Assembly: GCA_030068145.1 (NCBI GenBank)
Contig: JAPJBO010000029.1
Location: 310,001-374,000 of the forward strand
Length of the DNA stretch: 64,000 nucleotides
Direction: 5' to 3'
Origin: Diplonema papillatum
Lineage: Eukaryota; Euglenozoa; Diplonemea; Diplonemida; Diplonemidae
Program-made: the position numbers and the translations under genes
Shown: positions 22,033 through 33,100 of the stretch, piece by piece
Layout: every line of letters starts with the position of its first letter
Position numbering within the stretch: position 1 is the stretch's first letter
The notes under the pieces: model-generated
Told to the model about the DNA's origin: nothing
The model's input: the letters and a program-made list of their open reading frames with translations, nothing else
Database searches by the model: none

Positions 22033-25000
22033 GAAGCTGGTCCAGGAACGAGTCTGGGAAGACGCCCCAGGTGGACCATGCCTTAAGCACCTTTACTACG
22101 GGGTTCCGCAAGTATGGGTGCTGCGAGATCGCCGTTTTGAGGTGGTCGAAGATGGCCGGCAGCTTGAGCTCGAGGAACCGGCGGAACTGCATCGCCTTCG
22201 GCGCCGAGCAGCCGGAGTTGTAGAGGATGTCCGACACCAGGAACAGCCGCGCCAGCTTCAGCTCCGGCGCCGTCTGCGCGAGGGACAACGCGTCCGCCAG
22301 CACGTCGCAGACGTTCTGCGCCTGGGCGCCGTGGTCCAGCGCGTACAGCATCGCGTCGCGGATGCTCGCGTTCTCGGTGGTCAGCTTGCGCAGGATGTTG
22401 AACCACTCCTCCTTCTGCTTGCTCGACAGCAGGTCCCCCTTGGCTGCCGGCGGCACCGGAGCGGCGGCCCAGTCAGGGCACTTCGGCGGGATCCACAGGG
22501 GGCCGTTCATGACCATTTGAAACGGAAAGTCCCGGTGCCTCTCGAACGTGTCCTTCTGCAGAAGCGAATACACCCTCCACTTGTAGTACACATGGGCCGG
22601 GTTCCTCAACGACGGCGTGAGAAACCCGAAGTGCGGGTTCTGCGCCTCTCGCTGCTGGATGGCGGATTCGAACACGGAGCCGTGCTTCACGACGTACGGC
22701 ACGATGGCGTCGATCAGCTGCCGCTGCTCCTCGGGCAGTTTTTCAGGGGTGACCGCCACGTGGAGGTCCTCGACGCCGTGGATCCGGGTCAGCGTCGCCG
22801 CGGCTTCTTTCGCGTGGTTCGGGTTCACGAACACGACGCACCGCGGTTTGCCCACCGCACGCGACCAGGAGAGGAGGAGCCTCGTCCCGCAGAAGTCGGC
22901 CTGTGGGTGATTCTTTCGTGTTTCCGACAATCCCGTGGGACGTACAGATATGTGTCGTTTCGACTTTTTAGAGGTAAAGTTTGCTTGAGATTCCGGGGGT
23001 TTAGCGTCTCCGTGGGACCGTTGTTCTTTGTTTGTTCTGTGAGGTTCGGCTTTGGTTATCGTTGGCCTGTGGGTGTTTCTTTCGTGTTTCCGACGATCCC
23101 GCGGGACGTACAGATATGTGTCGTTTCGACTTTTTAGAGGTAAAGTTTGCTTGAGATTCCGGGGGTTTAGCGTCTCCGTGGGACCGTTGTTCTTTGTTTG
23201 TTCTGTGAGGTTCGGCTTTGGTTATCGTTGGCCTGTGGGTGTTTCTTTCGTGTTTCCGACGATCCCGCGGGACGTACAGATATGTGTCGTTTCGACTTTT
23301 TAGAGTTAAAGTTTGCTTGAGATTCCGGGGTTTTAGCGTTTCCGTGGGACCGTTGTTTTTGTTTGTTCTGTGAGGTTCAGCTTTGGTTATCGTCGGCCTG
23401 TGGGTGTTTCTTTCGTCTTTTCTTTTTGAGCGTTTTGCAAGCGTTTTCTTTGGAAAGCAGCCGCGTCCTGCAGGAAGTCCTGCAGGAGCGCCGGTACGAT
23501 GTTACTGTTCCTACCCACACGGTGTGCTCCCGCACCGGGTTTGCAAAAACGTGCTTGGAATGGGTATGTGCTCAACACCGCACTGATCCCGTCTGCGCCG
23601 TGTTTCGGCCCTATAAGCCACGGACACATAAGGGCGGACCATCATCAGCGCGGACTGAGTCTACCGACAGGACAGCGGTGTGAGGCTGGTTTGTCGGGCG
23701 GCTGTTCGTAGCTCGTCACAGCCAGGACCACCCGTGCTACTAGAGCACAGGCGAATCCGTCACGGGGAGAAGGCCCCTTCAACCGTGTCTGAGCAATCAG
23801 TTAAAAAACTCAGGGCACTCGCCCTGATGGTGACTGCGACTCGCTAGGCAGCACTGACTTGCCTTCTTTTTACGGTGGCAATCTGCGAAGTAAACTCCGC
23901 AGAGCACAGTGGACATGGGGTTGCCGTGTGCAGCACCAATGGTTGAAGTACCAAAAGGGAAAAGAGTGCGAGGAAGTAATCCTGCGTGCTGAGGGCAGCA
24001 AGTCGCGTTACGCGAAGTACCCTACTGGAATGGGGGGTTTGCAAGCTCCCGCACCGGGAGGGGGGAGTTAAACTGTACGGTCCATCTTGCGGGTGTGGCA
24101 CACTCGCAAAAATCCAGTGTGAAATCCAGTTGAAATCCAGTGTGAAATCCAGTGTGAATCCAGTTGAAATCCAGTGTGAAATCCAGTGTGAAATCCAGTG
24201 TGAAATCCAGTTGAAATCCAGTGTGAAATCCAGTGTGAAATCCAGTTGAAATCCAGTGTGAAATCCAGTGTGAAATCCAGTTGAAATCCAGTGTGAAATC
24301 CAGTGTGAAATCCAGTGTGAAATCCAGTGTGAAATCCAGTGTGAAATCCAGTGTGAAATCCAGTTGAAATCCAGTGTGAAATCCAGTGTGAAATCCAGTG
24401 TGAAATCCAGTTGAAATCCAGTGTGAAATCCAGTGTGAAATCCAGTTGAAATCCAGTGTGAAATCCAGTGTGAAATCCAGTTGAAATCCAGTGTGAAATC
24501 CAGTGTGAAATCCAGTGTGAAATCGAGTGTGAAATCCAGTGTGAAATCCAGTGTGAAATCCAGTGTGAAATCCAGTGTGAAATCCAGTGTGAAATCCAGT
24601 GTGAAATCCAGTGTGAAATCCAGTGTGAAATCCAGTGTGAAATCCAGTGTGAAATCCAGTGTGAAATCCAGTGTGAAATCCAGTTGAAATCCAGTGTGAA
24701 ATCCAGTGTGAAATCCAGTGTGAAATCCAGTGTGAAATCCAGTGTGAAATCCAGTGTGAAATCCAGTTGAAATCCAGTGTGAAATCCAGTGTGAAATCCA
24801 GTGTGAAATCCAGTGTGAAATCCAGTGTGAAATCCAGTGTGAAATCCAGTGTGAAATCCAGTGTGAAATCCAGTGTGAAATCCAGTGTGAAATCCAGTGT
24901 GAAATCCAGTTGAAATCCAGTGTGAAATCCAGTGTGAAATCCAGTTGAAATCCAGTGTGAAATCCAGTGTGAAATCCAGTGTGAAATCCAGTGTGAAATC

Positions 25001-27790
25001 CAGTGTGAAATCCAGTGTGAAATCGAGTGTGAAATCCAGTGTGAAATGCAGTGTGAAATCCAGTGTGAAATCCAGTGTGATCACCGGGTTTTGCGGTGTC
25101 CACTGGTTTGCGAGTGTGGCACCGGACATGCGACACTTTGACCGCACAGTTAACTCCCCACACGGTGCTGGAGTACACCGTGTTGTAGAGAGATCCACGA
25201 AAGCACCTGTTCTCAAGGGATACCTTCGCCACATTGAGAATGAGAGAGAGAGAAGGCTAGAAGTCTCGAAGGTGCAAATGTGGTGGCCTACACGAAACAT
25301 GGCGAATCGAAGAGGTGCGCTTTTTTGGTGCAGTTCTGCTGACGAGGGCAAGACCGAACAAGAAGCACAGAAAGCAGGGCTTGTACTGAGAAGGAACCTT
25401 TGGCAGGGCTCGTACTGAGAAGGAACCTTTGGCCCCAAGTCTGTAAAAGAACGAAGAGCTGAGTAGCAGCAACGAAACAAAAGAAAGCGCGTACGTTGTT
25501 GAGAGCTTCGACGGCGTGAACCGCGTCGCGTTGGTGGAGGAAGTTTATGTACGCCTTGGTAGAAGCCACGGTGTGCTCCTCGCCTCGCTTCGGCCAGTAA
25601 ATCTTCAGGCTCGATACCGCGCCGTACTTGGCGAACCGTTTGATTATGCTCTGTGGAGATTTCGGTGTGTTGGAGATAAGTGTTGACAATGTCGTCAAAA
25701 GTCACAGCTTTTGACAGGGATGACGTTTTTGGAATACCGACGGACATTGTCCGTCGAAAATGGGGGGGGGGGGTACCCACCCACCCCCCAGAAACCCCGA
25801 GAATTTTTTTTTTTTTACCTACCAATTTTCCCCCGCGCAGCGGGGAAAACTTTTTTTGGGGCATCTTTTCTGGGGGATTTCTTGGCCCGCGCAGCGGGAA
25901 TTTTTTTTTTGAGGTTTTTTTTTGGACCCGTGTTAAGATCATCCAAACCACTATGCGCAACTATGCGCAACGACCCGAAAGTATGCGGAACAGCCTAAAC
26001 AACTATGCGCAACTATGCGGAACGACCCGAAAGTATGCGGAACAGCCCAAACGGACTATGCGCAATTACGCGGAACAACCTGAAACTATGCGGAAAAGCC
26101 CAAACAACTATACGCAACTATGCGGAACAACCTGAAACTATGCGAAACAGCCCAAACAACTATGCACAACTATGCAGAACGACCCCAAAGTATGCGGAAC
26201 AGCCCAAACAACTATGCGCAACTATGCGCAACTATGCGGAACAGCCCAAACAACTCTGCGCAACTATGCGCAACTATGCGCAACTATGCGGAACGACCCC
26301 AAAGTATGCGGAACAGCCCAAACAACTATGCGCAACTATGCGGAACAGCCCAAACGACTATGCGCAACTATGCGCAACTATGCGGAAAAGCCCAAACAAC
26401 TATGCGCAACTATGCGGAACGACCCCAAAGTATGCGGAACAGCCCAAACAACTATGCGCAACTATGCGCAACTATGCGGAAAAGCCCAAACAACTATGCG
26501 CAACTATGCGGAACGACCCCAAAGTATGCGGAACAGCCCAAACAACTATGCGCAACTATGCGGAACAGCCCAAACAACTATGCGCAACTATGCGCAACTA
26601 TGCGGAAAAGCCCAAACAACTATGCGCAACTATGCGCAACTATGCGGAACGACCCCAAAGTATCTGCTTTGACTCCGAATGGAAGGGAGGAAATATAGCA
26701 AACACAATACAAACACAATCTGATTTGTTCTTCGCCTACACCACCGTGTGTTGTTTTCTCACTCAGGACTTTGACCTGTTGCGTTTGTGTGATTTGTCGT
26801 GTTGGGGTAGACCCGCATGACCTCACGTCCGTTCAACACGTGGTTCGGTAGTTACAGCACTTGGGATCCCTTCGGTTCTTTGTCGGGCAGTTATAGTCGA
26901 GCATTTCTAGCGTTTATTGTGGTTTAGAGGTTCGGTGTTTTAGGGTCTCCGGTTGACCATTGAGGCTGTGAGTGAGAGATTTCCTTCCAAGCTGGCGCGT
27001 TATGTAAAAAAGACGGGCGCTTCGTTTTGTTTGTGCGTGCCGGTTGATCGTTTTCCCACTTGTATTTACCCTGTGTATATTCAGGTAAGGAATTCTGATC
27101 AACCACCAAAACACGCTGCCTACGTCTTTTTAGCCTGCACAATACATTGAAGGGCAACCCGCAAGATTGTTAGTACTAAAAAATTCAGGGAAGAAGGGAG
27201 GACTGGCTAACCTTTGTGGGTAAACGGCATACCTCGGCGGTCATCCGCCGGTGGTCGAAGTTCTCGACGCAGATGTTCGACGACTCGCCGTCGTAGACGA
27301 CGGTGCTGCCGGGCATCTTGGAGATCGGCGCGCCGAGGGACGCGGGCGGGATGCCACCAGGCGCCGGCCTCGCGAACGCCGGCTGCGGCAGCGGCCCCGG
27401 CGGCGGCAGGCCGTGGGCCGCCGGAGGCAGGGGCAGGGGCAGCTGCTGCTGCTGCTGCAGGTTTTGCTGCTTGAGCTCGCGCAGAAACGCGTCCATCATC
27501 TTCGGCCGCTTGCGGCCGCCCGGCGGCTCCGCCGCGGCGGCGGGGGGCGCTGGCGTGGGCGGGGAAGGGGGCGCGCTCGCTTTGGGCGGGAGCCACAGCT
27601 CGCCCGGCCTGCTGGCGGCGCTGGCGGCGACCGCGACGCCATCTACGATGCTGGTGGTCCCGCGCACGAAGCCCAGGTCCGGCTCGCCGGTAGGCGTCCG
27701 CTTGGCGCGGCGGGTGTGCTGGGCGGCGAGCGACTCGAGGAAGGCCTTCTTCTCTTCTTCTTCCTCGACCTGTCGCTTGCGCTTAGACAT
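22033..27790 (-). CDS. U2SURP: U2SURP/SR140-like U2 snRNP-associated splicing factor
   Basis: Exons: 27790-27233 (186 codons), 25650-25495 (52) and 22900-22033 (289 codons plus one base); the 3' end is unresolved. Introns are GTATGC..CACAG and GTACGC..CACAG, both phase 0. Exon 1 starts MSKRKRQVEEEEEKKAFLES, has GFVRGTTSIVDG, a Gln run and MMDAFLRELKQQN, which parallel the KKAYEEF, FVRGG and FKEELKQ segments of the animal protein. Residues about 170-260 form an RRM split over three exons (SSNICVENF; YGAVSSLKIYWPKRGEE; RLLLSWSRAVGK). Residues about 295-345 are a SURP module (LIDAIVPYVVKHGSVFESAI, NPAHVYYKWRVYSLLQKD). Residues about 390-527 are a CID (LARLFLVSDILYNSG, ending TWGVFPDSFLDQL). The family acts in the nucleus with the 17S U2 snRNP at branch-site recognition. 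Both introns carry minisatellites and dispersed elements. Confidence 0.9.
22898..23430 (-). repeat. 166-bp tandem repeat duplicating the intron 2 acceptor of U2SURP
   Basis: The landmark GGCCTGTGGGTG occurs at 22898, 23064, 23230 and 23395. On the gene strand this is the CACCCACAG acceptor plus the first codons of exon 3. Three upstream copies of the acceptor therefore precede the real one. Copies differ by a few bases. Confidence 0.9.
23548..23830 (+). repeat. Dispersed family E, long copy in U2SURP intron 2
   Basis: The first half matches 7281-7430 and 55735-55870; the second half matches 15775-15905. This is the longest copy in the window, near 280 bp. Confidence 0.75.
24107..25082. repeat. 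12/11-bp minisatellite in U2SURP intron 2
   Basis: About 80 units of AAATCCAGTGTG (12 bp) with interspersed 11-bp AAATCCAGTTG variants, and rare C-to-G changes (AAATCGAG). Runs of 12-mers leave all frames open, giving long artificial ORFs on the minus strand. The 11-bp units shift the frame. Confidence 0.95.
25945..26665. repeat. CAACTATGCG-type minisatellite in U2SURP intron 1
   Basis: A composite array built from CAACTATGCG and GGAACGACCC or GGAACAGCCC submotifs (for example CAACTATGCGGAACAGCCCA). Submotif order varies. It abuts a family C copy at 26665. A G-run and T-rich stretch (25760-25925) lies beside it. Confidence 0.95.
27035..27180 (-). repeat. Dispersed family B copy, sense, next to U2SURP donor
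   Basis: On the gene strand TACTAAC (27175-27169) lies about 57 nt after the exon 1 donor. It is followed 34 nt later by a TATTGTGCAG 3' splice-site-like end and an open stretch RRRQRVLVVDQNSLPEYTQG. Family C and a family D subtype (26905-26975) lie beyond it. Confidence 0.85.
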
Positions 27791-28141
27791 GCCGACGCTC
27801 CTCGAAGCGAGTTCTGCCTCGCCACTTTGTGCGTGACTTGATCCCTTGGTGATGCCCTTTTACACCTGGTGAGAATGCGTGTGTGTGGGTGTGTTTATGG
27901 ATTTATGGTTTAGAGTGCGTAAGGTCTGAAGGCAAGTATAGCCCACTTGTCACTTTTGCTAGTCCGCTTTTAGTTTCGAAGACTCTGCTTTTGGGTCCTG
28001 TGACTCCTCTCCGAAAGGTGGGATCCTTCGGGGGACGGATAGAGTGTGGGAGGTTGCCAACTTCTCCATCCGGCACTTCGGCTCAACACAGGCTTCTGTT
28101 TTCATCTACATCTACCGGTGTGTGAGGTGCATGGGGTTCCA

Positions 28142-28419
28142 TCGGTGCACCAGGAATCTACACGGGGGCGCCGGGGGGTGCTGGGGTGGGCGGAGACGGG
28201 GAGACGGGGGCGCGGTCGCTTTGGGCGGGAGTCGAAGCCCGCCCGGCCTGCTGGCGGCGCTGGCGGCGACCGCGACGCCATCTACGATGCTGGTGGTCCC
28301 GCGCACGAAGCCCAGGTCCGGCTCGCCGGTCGGAGTCCGCTTGGCGCGGCGGGTGTGCTGGGCAGCGAGCGACTCTTCTTCTCTTCTTCTTCCTCGACCT
28401 GTCGCTTGCGCTTAGACAT
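28142..28419 (-). pseudogene. Partial copy of U2SURP exon 1
   Basis: Repeats the first part of exon 1 (ATG at 28419) and its upstream flank to about 28690, with a period of 629 bp. A 10-base deletion after the Glu-rich start shifts the frame, so it cannot encode the same N-terminus. It lies upstream of the true start and may duplicate promoter sequence. Confidence 0.85.
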
Positions 28420-28789
28420 GCCGACGCTCCTCGAAACGAGTTCTGCCTCGCCACTTTGTGCGTGATTTCATCCCTTGGTGATGCCCTTTTACACCTGGTG
28501 AGAATGCGTGTGTGTGTGCGTATGTTTATGGATTTATGGTTTAGAGTGCGTAAGGTCTGAAGGCAAGTATAGGTCACTTGTCACTTTTGCTAGTCCGCTT
28601 TGAGTTTCCAAGACGCTGCATTTGGAGTCGATGACTTCTCTCCGAAGAAGTGGAACGGGATCCTTCGGAGACGGATTGAGACAGATTTTCGACGTCCCAG
28701 CGAGGTGAAACGTGTCCGAGCAAGGTGAATTGTGTTGTGTATTGCCCGTGCCCATTGAGTGTGTTGCGTAAAGTGTAACGGTTTCTTCG

Positions 28790-29140
28790 GCGATCACCGC
28801 TGGAGACGGAAGAATCATGCACGCGGCTTCAACGGATGGCGCGCCAGAAACGCATCACAAAACGTTTCCGTTGCCGCTGGTACCAGGTTGAAGTCCAATG
28901 ACGGTTCGATCAACTCCACCTCCATTACGGCGAAAGCGCCTGCGTTCGCGTCGTCGCACCCGGCGCAGAAGAAAGGCGAGCTTGCGCCTGCGGTTGCCGT
29001 TGCGAGTATCGGTGCGGGGATGTGCACGATATCGAAACGGGCGTACAGCGGTGTCTCGAGGCCCTGCGCTACAATCGCCGCGAACACGCCACGCTGCAGG
29101 CGGTGATGCCAGTCGAGAGGGTTTCTGGCTCCGAACTCAC
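28790..29140 (-). pseudogene. 3' fragment of the ATP-grasp gene
   Basis: Tandem copy (period about 380 bp) of the last roughly 110 codons of the gene at 29195-30322, ending in the same DAFLARHPLKPRA, with the TGA changed so that the frame reads on. It lacks the ATP-binding N-terminal parts. It sits immediately downstream of the intact gene. Confidence 0.85.
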
Positions 29141-29194
29141 GTGTCCATTCAGTGTGCTGCATGACGCGTGAGAGTTCCGCTGGAGACGGAAGAA

Positions 29195-30322
29195 TCAAGC
29201 ACGCGGCTTCAACGGATGGCGCGCCAGAAACGCGTCACAAAACGTTTCCGTTGCCGCTGCCACCAGGTTGAAGTACAATGACGGTTCGATCAACTCCACC
29301 TCCATTACGGCGAAAGCGCCTGCGTTCGCGTCGTCGCACCCGGCGCAGAAGAAAGGCGAGCTTGCGCCTGCGGTTGCCAATTCGAGTATCGGCGCGGGGA
29401 CGTGCACGATATCGAAACGGGCGTACAGCGGAGTTCCAAGTCCCTGCGCTGCAATCGCCGCGATGCACGCCTCGCAGCAGGCGGCGATGCCGGTCGAGAG
29501 GGTTTCTGGGTCGACGAGCGTGTGGGTGGCGCCGAACTCTTCTTGCACGCGGAAGTCCCCGGGTTTTGGGACCTTCCGCATGGCGTGGCTCAGCGCCCCG
29601 TTGAAGAAGAACAGGCTCCACTCTCCCTCGGTCGCGATGGTCGGGACGTACGGTTGCACCAAGCACGCCCGCGGGGAATCCGACGGGTAGTGGAAAACCG
29701 CGTCGACGAAGTCGCCCATGTTCTCGAAGCGCGTGCTGCCGCCTTTAACGGTCGGTCCGAAGGTTGTGTCGCGTCCACGCAGCTCCCTGACAACCCGGTC
29801 TTCGACGAACTCAAAAGGCTCGTCCAACGCGCTCCGTGCGACTCGGAACGTGTCGAAGGAGGACGCTCCCACCGCGGGTTTGACCACCACTTCGTCGAAG
29901 ACCGCGAGGGCCGCTCGCAGAGCGTCGGAAGGACGGGTGAACGTTTTACCGTCGTCCGGCGCAGCCGCGCCGACTTCGACGAAGGCTGTGGGGACGATGG
30001 AGATCCTGCGCCGGACCAAATCCCGGAGGTACGTCTTCGAGGCGTTCCACCGCATCGTGGGCAGGCTGTTCTCTAGCGCCACGCCCTCGGTCCCAGCGAT
30101 GCTCGTCAATGCTCGAAAGAACAAGTCCAGGTCCTCTTGGTAGTCCCACGTACTGCGCACCACAACGACGTCATACACGGAGAAGTCGATTTTCGCGTAG
30201 TCTCGCCACGGGATGGCCTTGTCAACAACGACGCCCCTTCGCTGGAACGGCTCCACTAGCAACCCGTCGTAGATGGCCCACGCATCTTGCGAATTGTCGA
30301 GGGACAGGAAACCGACCCGCAT
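29195..30322 (-). CDS. ATP-grasp domain protein, RimK/DcsG-like
   Basis: An intronless 375-aa ORF from ATG at 30322 to TGA. Motifs in order: VVRSTWDY (54-61), RWNASKTYL (91-99), VVVKPAVGASS (145-155), QPYVPTIATEGEWSLFFFNG (223-242) followed by SHAMRKVPK, RFDIV (302-306) and MEVELIEPSLY (340-350). These match bacterial ATP-grasp proteins related to the cycloserine ligase DcsG and glutathione-synthetase-like enzymes, where the Lys in VKP binds ATP and the acidic residues of ME.ELIEP bind magnesium. The family joins a carboxylate to an amine or similar nucleophile through an acyl phosphate. The substrate cannot be predicted here. The enzyme is probably cytosolic, since no targeting sequence is evident. 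Similarity to bacterial proteins and the lack of introns suggest acquisition by transfer, which is inference. A truncated tandem copy of the 3' end follows. Confidence 0.85.
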   Translation of the reverse strand: MRVGFLSLDNSQDAWAIYDGLLVEPFQRRGVVVDKAIPWRDYAKIDFSVYDVVVVRSTWDYQEDLDLFFRALTSIAGTEGVALENSLPTMRWNASKTYLRDLVRRRISIVPTAFVEVGAAAPDDGKTFTRPSDALRAALAVFDEVVVKPAVGASSFDTFRVARSALDEPFEFVEDRVVRELRGRDTTFGPTVKGGSTRFENMGDFVDAVFHYPSDSPRACLVQPYVPTIATEGEWSLFFFNGALSHAMRKVPKPGDFRVQEEFGATHTLVDPETLSTGIAACCEACIAAIAAQGLGTPLYARFDIVHVPAPILELATAGASSPFFCAGCDDANAGAFAVMEVELIEPSLYFNLVAAATETFCDAFLARHPLKPRA

Positions 30323-30477
30323 GGTGTTGTTGGTAGTGATTGTAAACTCCCTGCCGGAAATGGGCTTATGCGAGTGAAAGGGTCAAAACGTTCACTGACC
30401 CCGGAATCAGCCGGAAAACCTCCCTAACTTGACCCGTTCAGTCCCAAAAACGGGGTCCTCAGCGCCTTCGTGCGACC

Positions 30478-30648
30478 AGCCGGTCCGTCCCTATCTCTTG
30501 AAACTGCATCGAAGTGCCTGCTGCTGTTTATCACACAGTGAATCACGGTCCACCACGGTCCATCAGGTCCATCCCTAGCTGCATCGAATTGCCCGGTGCT
30601 GTATTCTTCGGTCTATCACGGTCTATCAACAGGGGATGGACCGGCTCA
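30478..30648. mobile_element. TGAGCCGG MITE copy 1
   Basis: About 171 bp with near-palindromic halves: left end AGCCGGTCCGTCCC, right end GGGGATGGACCGGCTCA, with GATGCAGCTC-like and ATCACGGTC motifs inside. The first two bases of the left terminus are lost. No coding capacity. Confidence 0.85.
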
Positions 30649-32236
30649 TGGTCGGGGTAGCGTTCCCAGCCAGTCTGTTGCCAGTTTCTCGTCGTCTTTC
30701 ATTCCTACACACGCCCAAGCGCGCTGTGAAGGATTCCAGGGTGTGCCCCCCCCAGAGTACGCCAAGTGTACATGAAACTTACCAAAGCAGGCGAGTTCCG
30801 CTAGTGCGCACAAACAAAAGAAAGCACCATACTCATTTTTCTAGCATTATTTGTGGATTAGAAGGTCGGTATTTTAAAGTCTCCGGTTGACCGTAGAGGC
30901 TTGAGTATGGAGGGGTGTTGAGAAAAGTAAGAGGGTGCTGCTCGTTTCGGGTGTTGTGTCACTCCGTTGTGAAACCTTGTGAAGTTTTCATGTTAACAAT
31001 GCATTGTAAACACGAAAGAACGCTGGCAGCGTGTTTGGGAGAAGATTAGCCTGACGATCTTATTCACTCCCCATCAATTACTAACAGGCTACTCCTCCCC
31101 CGGCACGTACAAACAAAAATGGCACTTACTCGTGCTGAAAACCTCACTGATTTGACAGCTCACTAATAAGACTCTTCACTAATAAAGCCCTTCACTAGTA
31201 ACCCCATTTACGGTATACCTACGGTGGCGATATCGGTGGTTGCATGGATGTCTATACAAAAGCATGTTCCTCGACTCTCCGCATTTGGTAGTCTCCGACG
31301 GGCGTTGCACGCGCTCTTGCTTGCAATGGAAGTGTGTCAACCACTGAGGAACCCCATCCAAAACCCAAACCGCAGCCACAAAAAACAGCCCGACTAGGAC
31401 ACAACCACACAGGGAACCCAAAGACATTCGGAAACCCCAGGAAAGTTTGATCCATACCGGTGTGGGTTCATAAAACCCCCGTAAAATGTGTCGCCAAACC
31501 GCCGGGACCCTGAAAGGACCCTAAAAGGACCCTAATCAAAGACCACCGCCAGCCGGTTCGTTTCTACGGGATTGCGCATGCTACCACCGGTAGGACGCCA
31601 CGGAGACAGATAGAACTCTGGATATCGAGGGCCTGCCTTATGCTTACTTCGACGGAGGGTAAAGGGGGCGAAGACAACACAACTACAAAGTGGCTTGTAC
31701 GACAGCAAAAATAAAAGAAGTAAGCGCGCCGTAAGTTGCGGTCAGGCCACACCCACTGGTCATGACGATGTACTCTGCTGGCTATCTCACGGTGCATCGT
31801 GGGGATAGACGCCAGCTTTTCCTTTCCTGCCCAGACAGTGCCAGTGTGGTCAACGCACCCGTAGCCCGCTGGCGCACATGTTCGTAAGCTGCACCGACCT
31901 TGTTACCCAGCGGTTTTGTGACAGACTGAGGCAAGCGAACGAACGAATATACCAGAAGCTGACCTGGACATGGGGGCAATTCCCCTGCGGACGTTAGAAA
32001 AATCAGCGCGGAAGTCAACGGTGAAGATCTGGATCGACGGACTATCGGTAGAGATAGCGGTGGGTCATTCGCATGAGATTCTTGTTGGTTTTTACAACAC
32101 ATCCAACTGACCGCTGGCTGCGCACGCTTTTCCTGCCACATGCTGTTCGGCTCCCCCCATCATCGCGTGCCATAGCGAGTCCATGCCACAGCGCCAAACT
32201 GCGTCCGAGTCTGACCGGTGGATGCGGTTCGTTACT
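30649..32236. other. No gene recognised; dispersed repeats
   Basis: Family D copy at 30835-30985. The segment 31564-31785 is present again in inverted orientation at 52300-52500. Short plus-strand open stretches near 31990-32110 (such as KIWIDGLSVEIAVGHSHEIL) look weakly coding, but no gene can be built. Confidence 0.45.
31564..31785 (-). repeat. Segment inverted relative to 52300-52500
   Basis: Shared landmarks GGATATCGAGGGCCTGCCTT, CAACTACAAAGTGGC and CCACACCCACTGGTCATGAC occur in reverse complement at 52300-52500. The middle part resembles family A (a TGCTTACTTCGA edge). Confidence 0.8.
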
Positions 32237-32416
32237 TCACCGCCGTAGGCTCCTCCCTGCCTGGAGGTCTGTTTGGCTGTCCTCGGGTTGCGCTTCCGTG
32301 TGTCCGTGTTGAACTCTTTCCATGGCCCGCACGTTGTCACCGGCCTTCCTCGCCGTCTGCTCTTGTATGGCGGCCTCGGCGCACATCACGACTTCGAACG
32401 CCTGCTGGTTCGACAT
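32237..32416 (-). CDS. Candidate short ORF or first exon, unrecognised
   Basis: ATG at 32416 opens a 59-codon frame, MSNQQAFEVVMCAEAAIQEQ then TARKAGDNVRAMERV, with GC-rich third positions typical of the real exons here. Possible donors inside it include GTGACA and GTTCAA, so it may be a first exon. A TGAGCCGG MITE is inserted about 40 bp upstream of the ATG. Family unknown. Confidence 0.4.
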   Translation of the reverse strand: MSNQQAFEVVMCAEAAIQEQTARKAGDNVRAMERVQHGHTEAQPEDSQTDLQAGRSLRR

Positions 32417-32457
32417 GTGTGGCCTCTTGTTGAGACCGGCCCATGTTCCCACCACCG

Positions 32458-32620
32458 TGAGCCGGTCCGTCCCTATCTCTTGAAACTACATCGAAGTGCC
32501 TGCCGCTGTATATCACAGTGAATCACGGTCCACCACGGTCTATCAGGTCCATCCCTAGTCCCTAGAGCTGCATCGAATTGTCCGGTGCTTCGGTCTATCA
32601 AGAGGGGATGGACCGGCTCA
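32458..32620. mobile_element. TGAGCCGG MITE copy 2 with 6-bp target duplication
   Basis: Complete element (163 bp) from TGAGCCGGTCCGTCC to GGGGATGGACCGGCTCA. It is flanked on both sides by CCACCG (32452-32457 and 32621-32626), which supports transposition with a 6-bp duplication. Confidence 0.9.
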
Positions 32621-32884
32621 CCACCGAGAGACGCCAGGACGGCGACATGCATCTACAGCCCTCCCTGTGTTCTTTGTCACGTGGGATAGCATGCGTGAAC
32701 ATGACGACCGGACAGTAGAGGAACGAATATTGTCCGAGTGCCCTTATTCTTGTCTAACGCCCCCTGCCCTCATAGACCCAAGGTCTGCGAGAGTCAGAAC
32801 CTTGATAGGTCCCCGACGCCAGACCTGGATCCTCGCACCGGCAGCTTCGGGTCGAGATTCCGTGCTTGCTTTCGTTTAGTGGAA

Positions 32885-33100
32885 GCATTGGTACCAGGGA
32901 AAGCCTGCTACACGGGAGCCAAGCTTCACGTGTTCGGCGGTACTGCAGAGCCACGGGCCTACGGGCCAAGTGGCCACCGATTTCCCAAACTAAAGCATCA
33001 AGGCTTGGCGCACCTTGGGCTTGGCGCTCGCGCTGAACACAAGCTCGTCGAGACGGTCAGCCGCAGGGCAGAGCGGACGGGGTTGTGGCACTGTGCTGCC
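32885..33100. repeat. Dispersed segment shared with 49850-50070 and 50640-50880
   Basis: Contains AAGCTTCACGTGTTCGGCGG, CCACCGATTTCCCAAACTAA and GGTCAGCCGCAGGGCAGAGC. On the minus strand it has an open frame (PAADRLDELVFSASA in the other copies). It may be an old exon copy; function unknown. Confidence 0.7.

Noticed and set aside
21944..23137. 397-codon plus-strand ORF
   Set aside because: Complement of U2SURP exon 3. The minus strand carries clear SURP and CID motifs, and the plus-strand product is Arg/Leu-rich shadow sequence.
23844..25960. Minus-strand ORFs of 462 and 630 codons made of FHTG/HWIS repeats
   Set aside because: They are read-through of the 12-bp minisatellite in U2SURP intron 2. 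Other frames of the same array are equally open and the flanks are intronic.
26005..26820. Plus-strand ORFs of up to 271 codons rich in NYAQLC
   Set aside because: Open frames through the CAACTATGCG array in U2SURP intron 1, antisense to the gene, in several frames at once.
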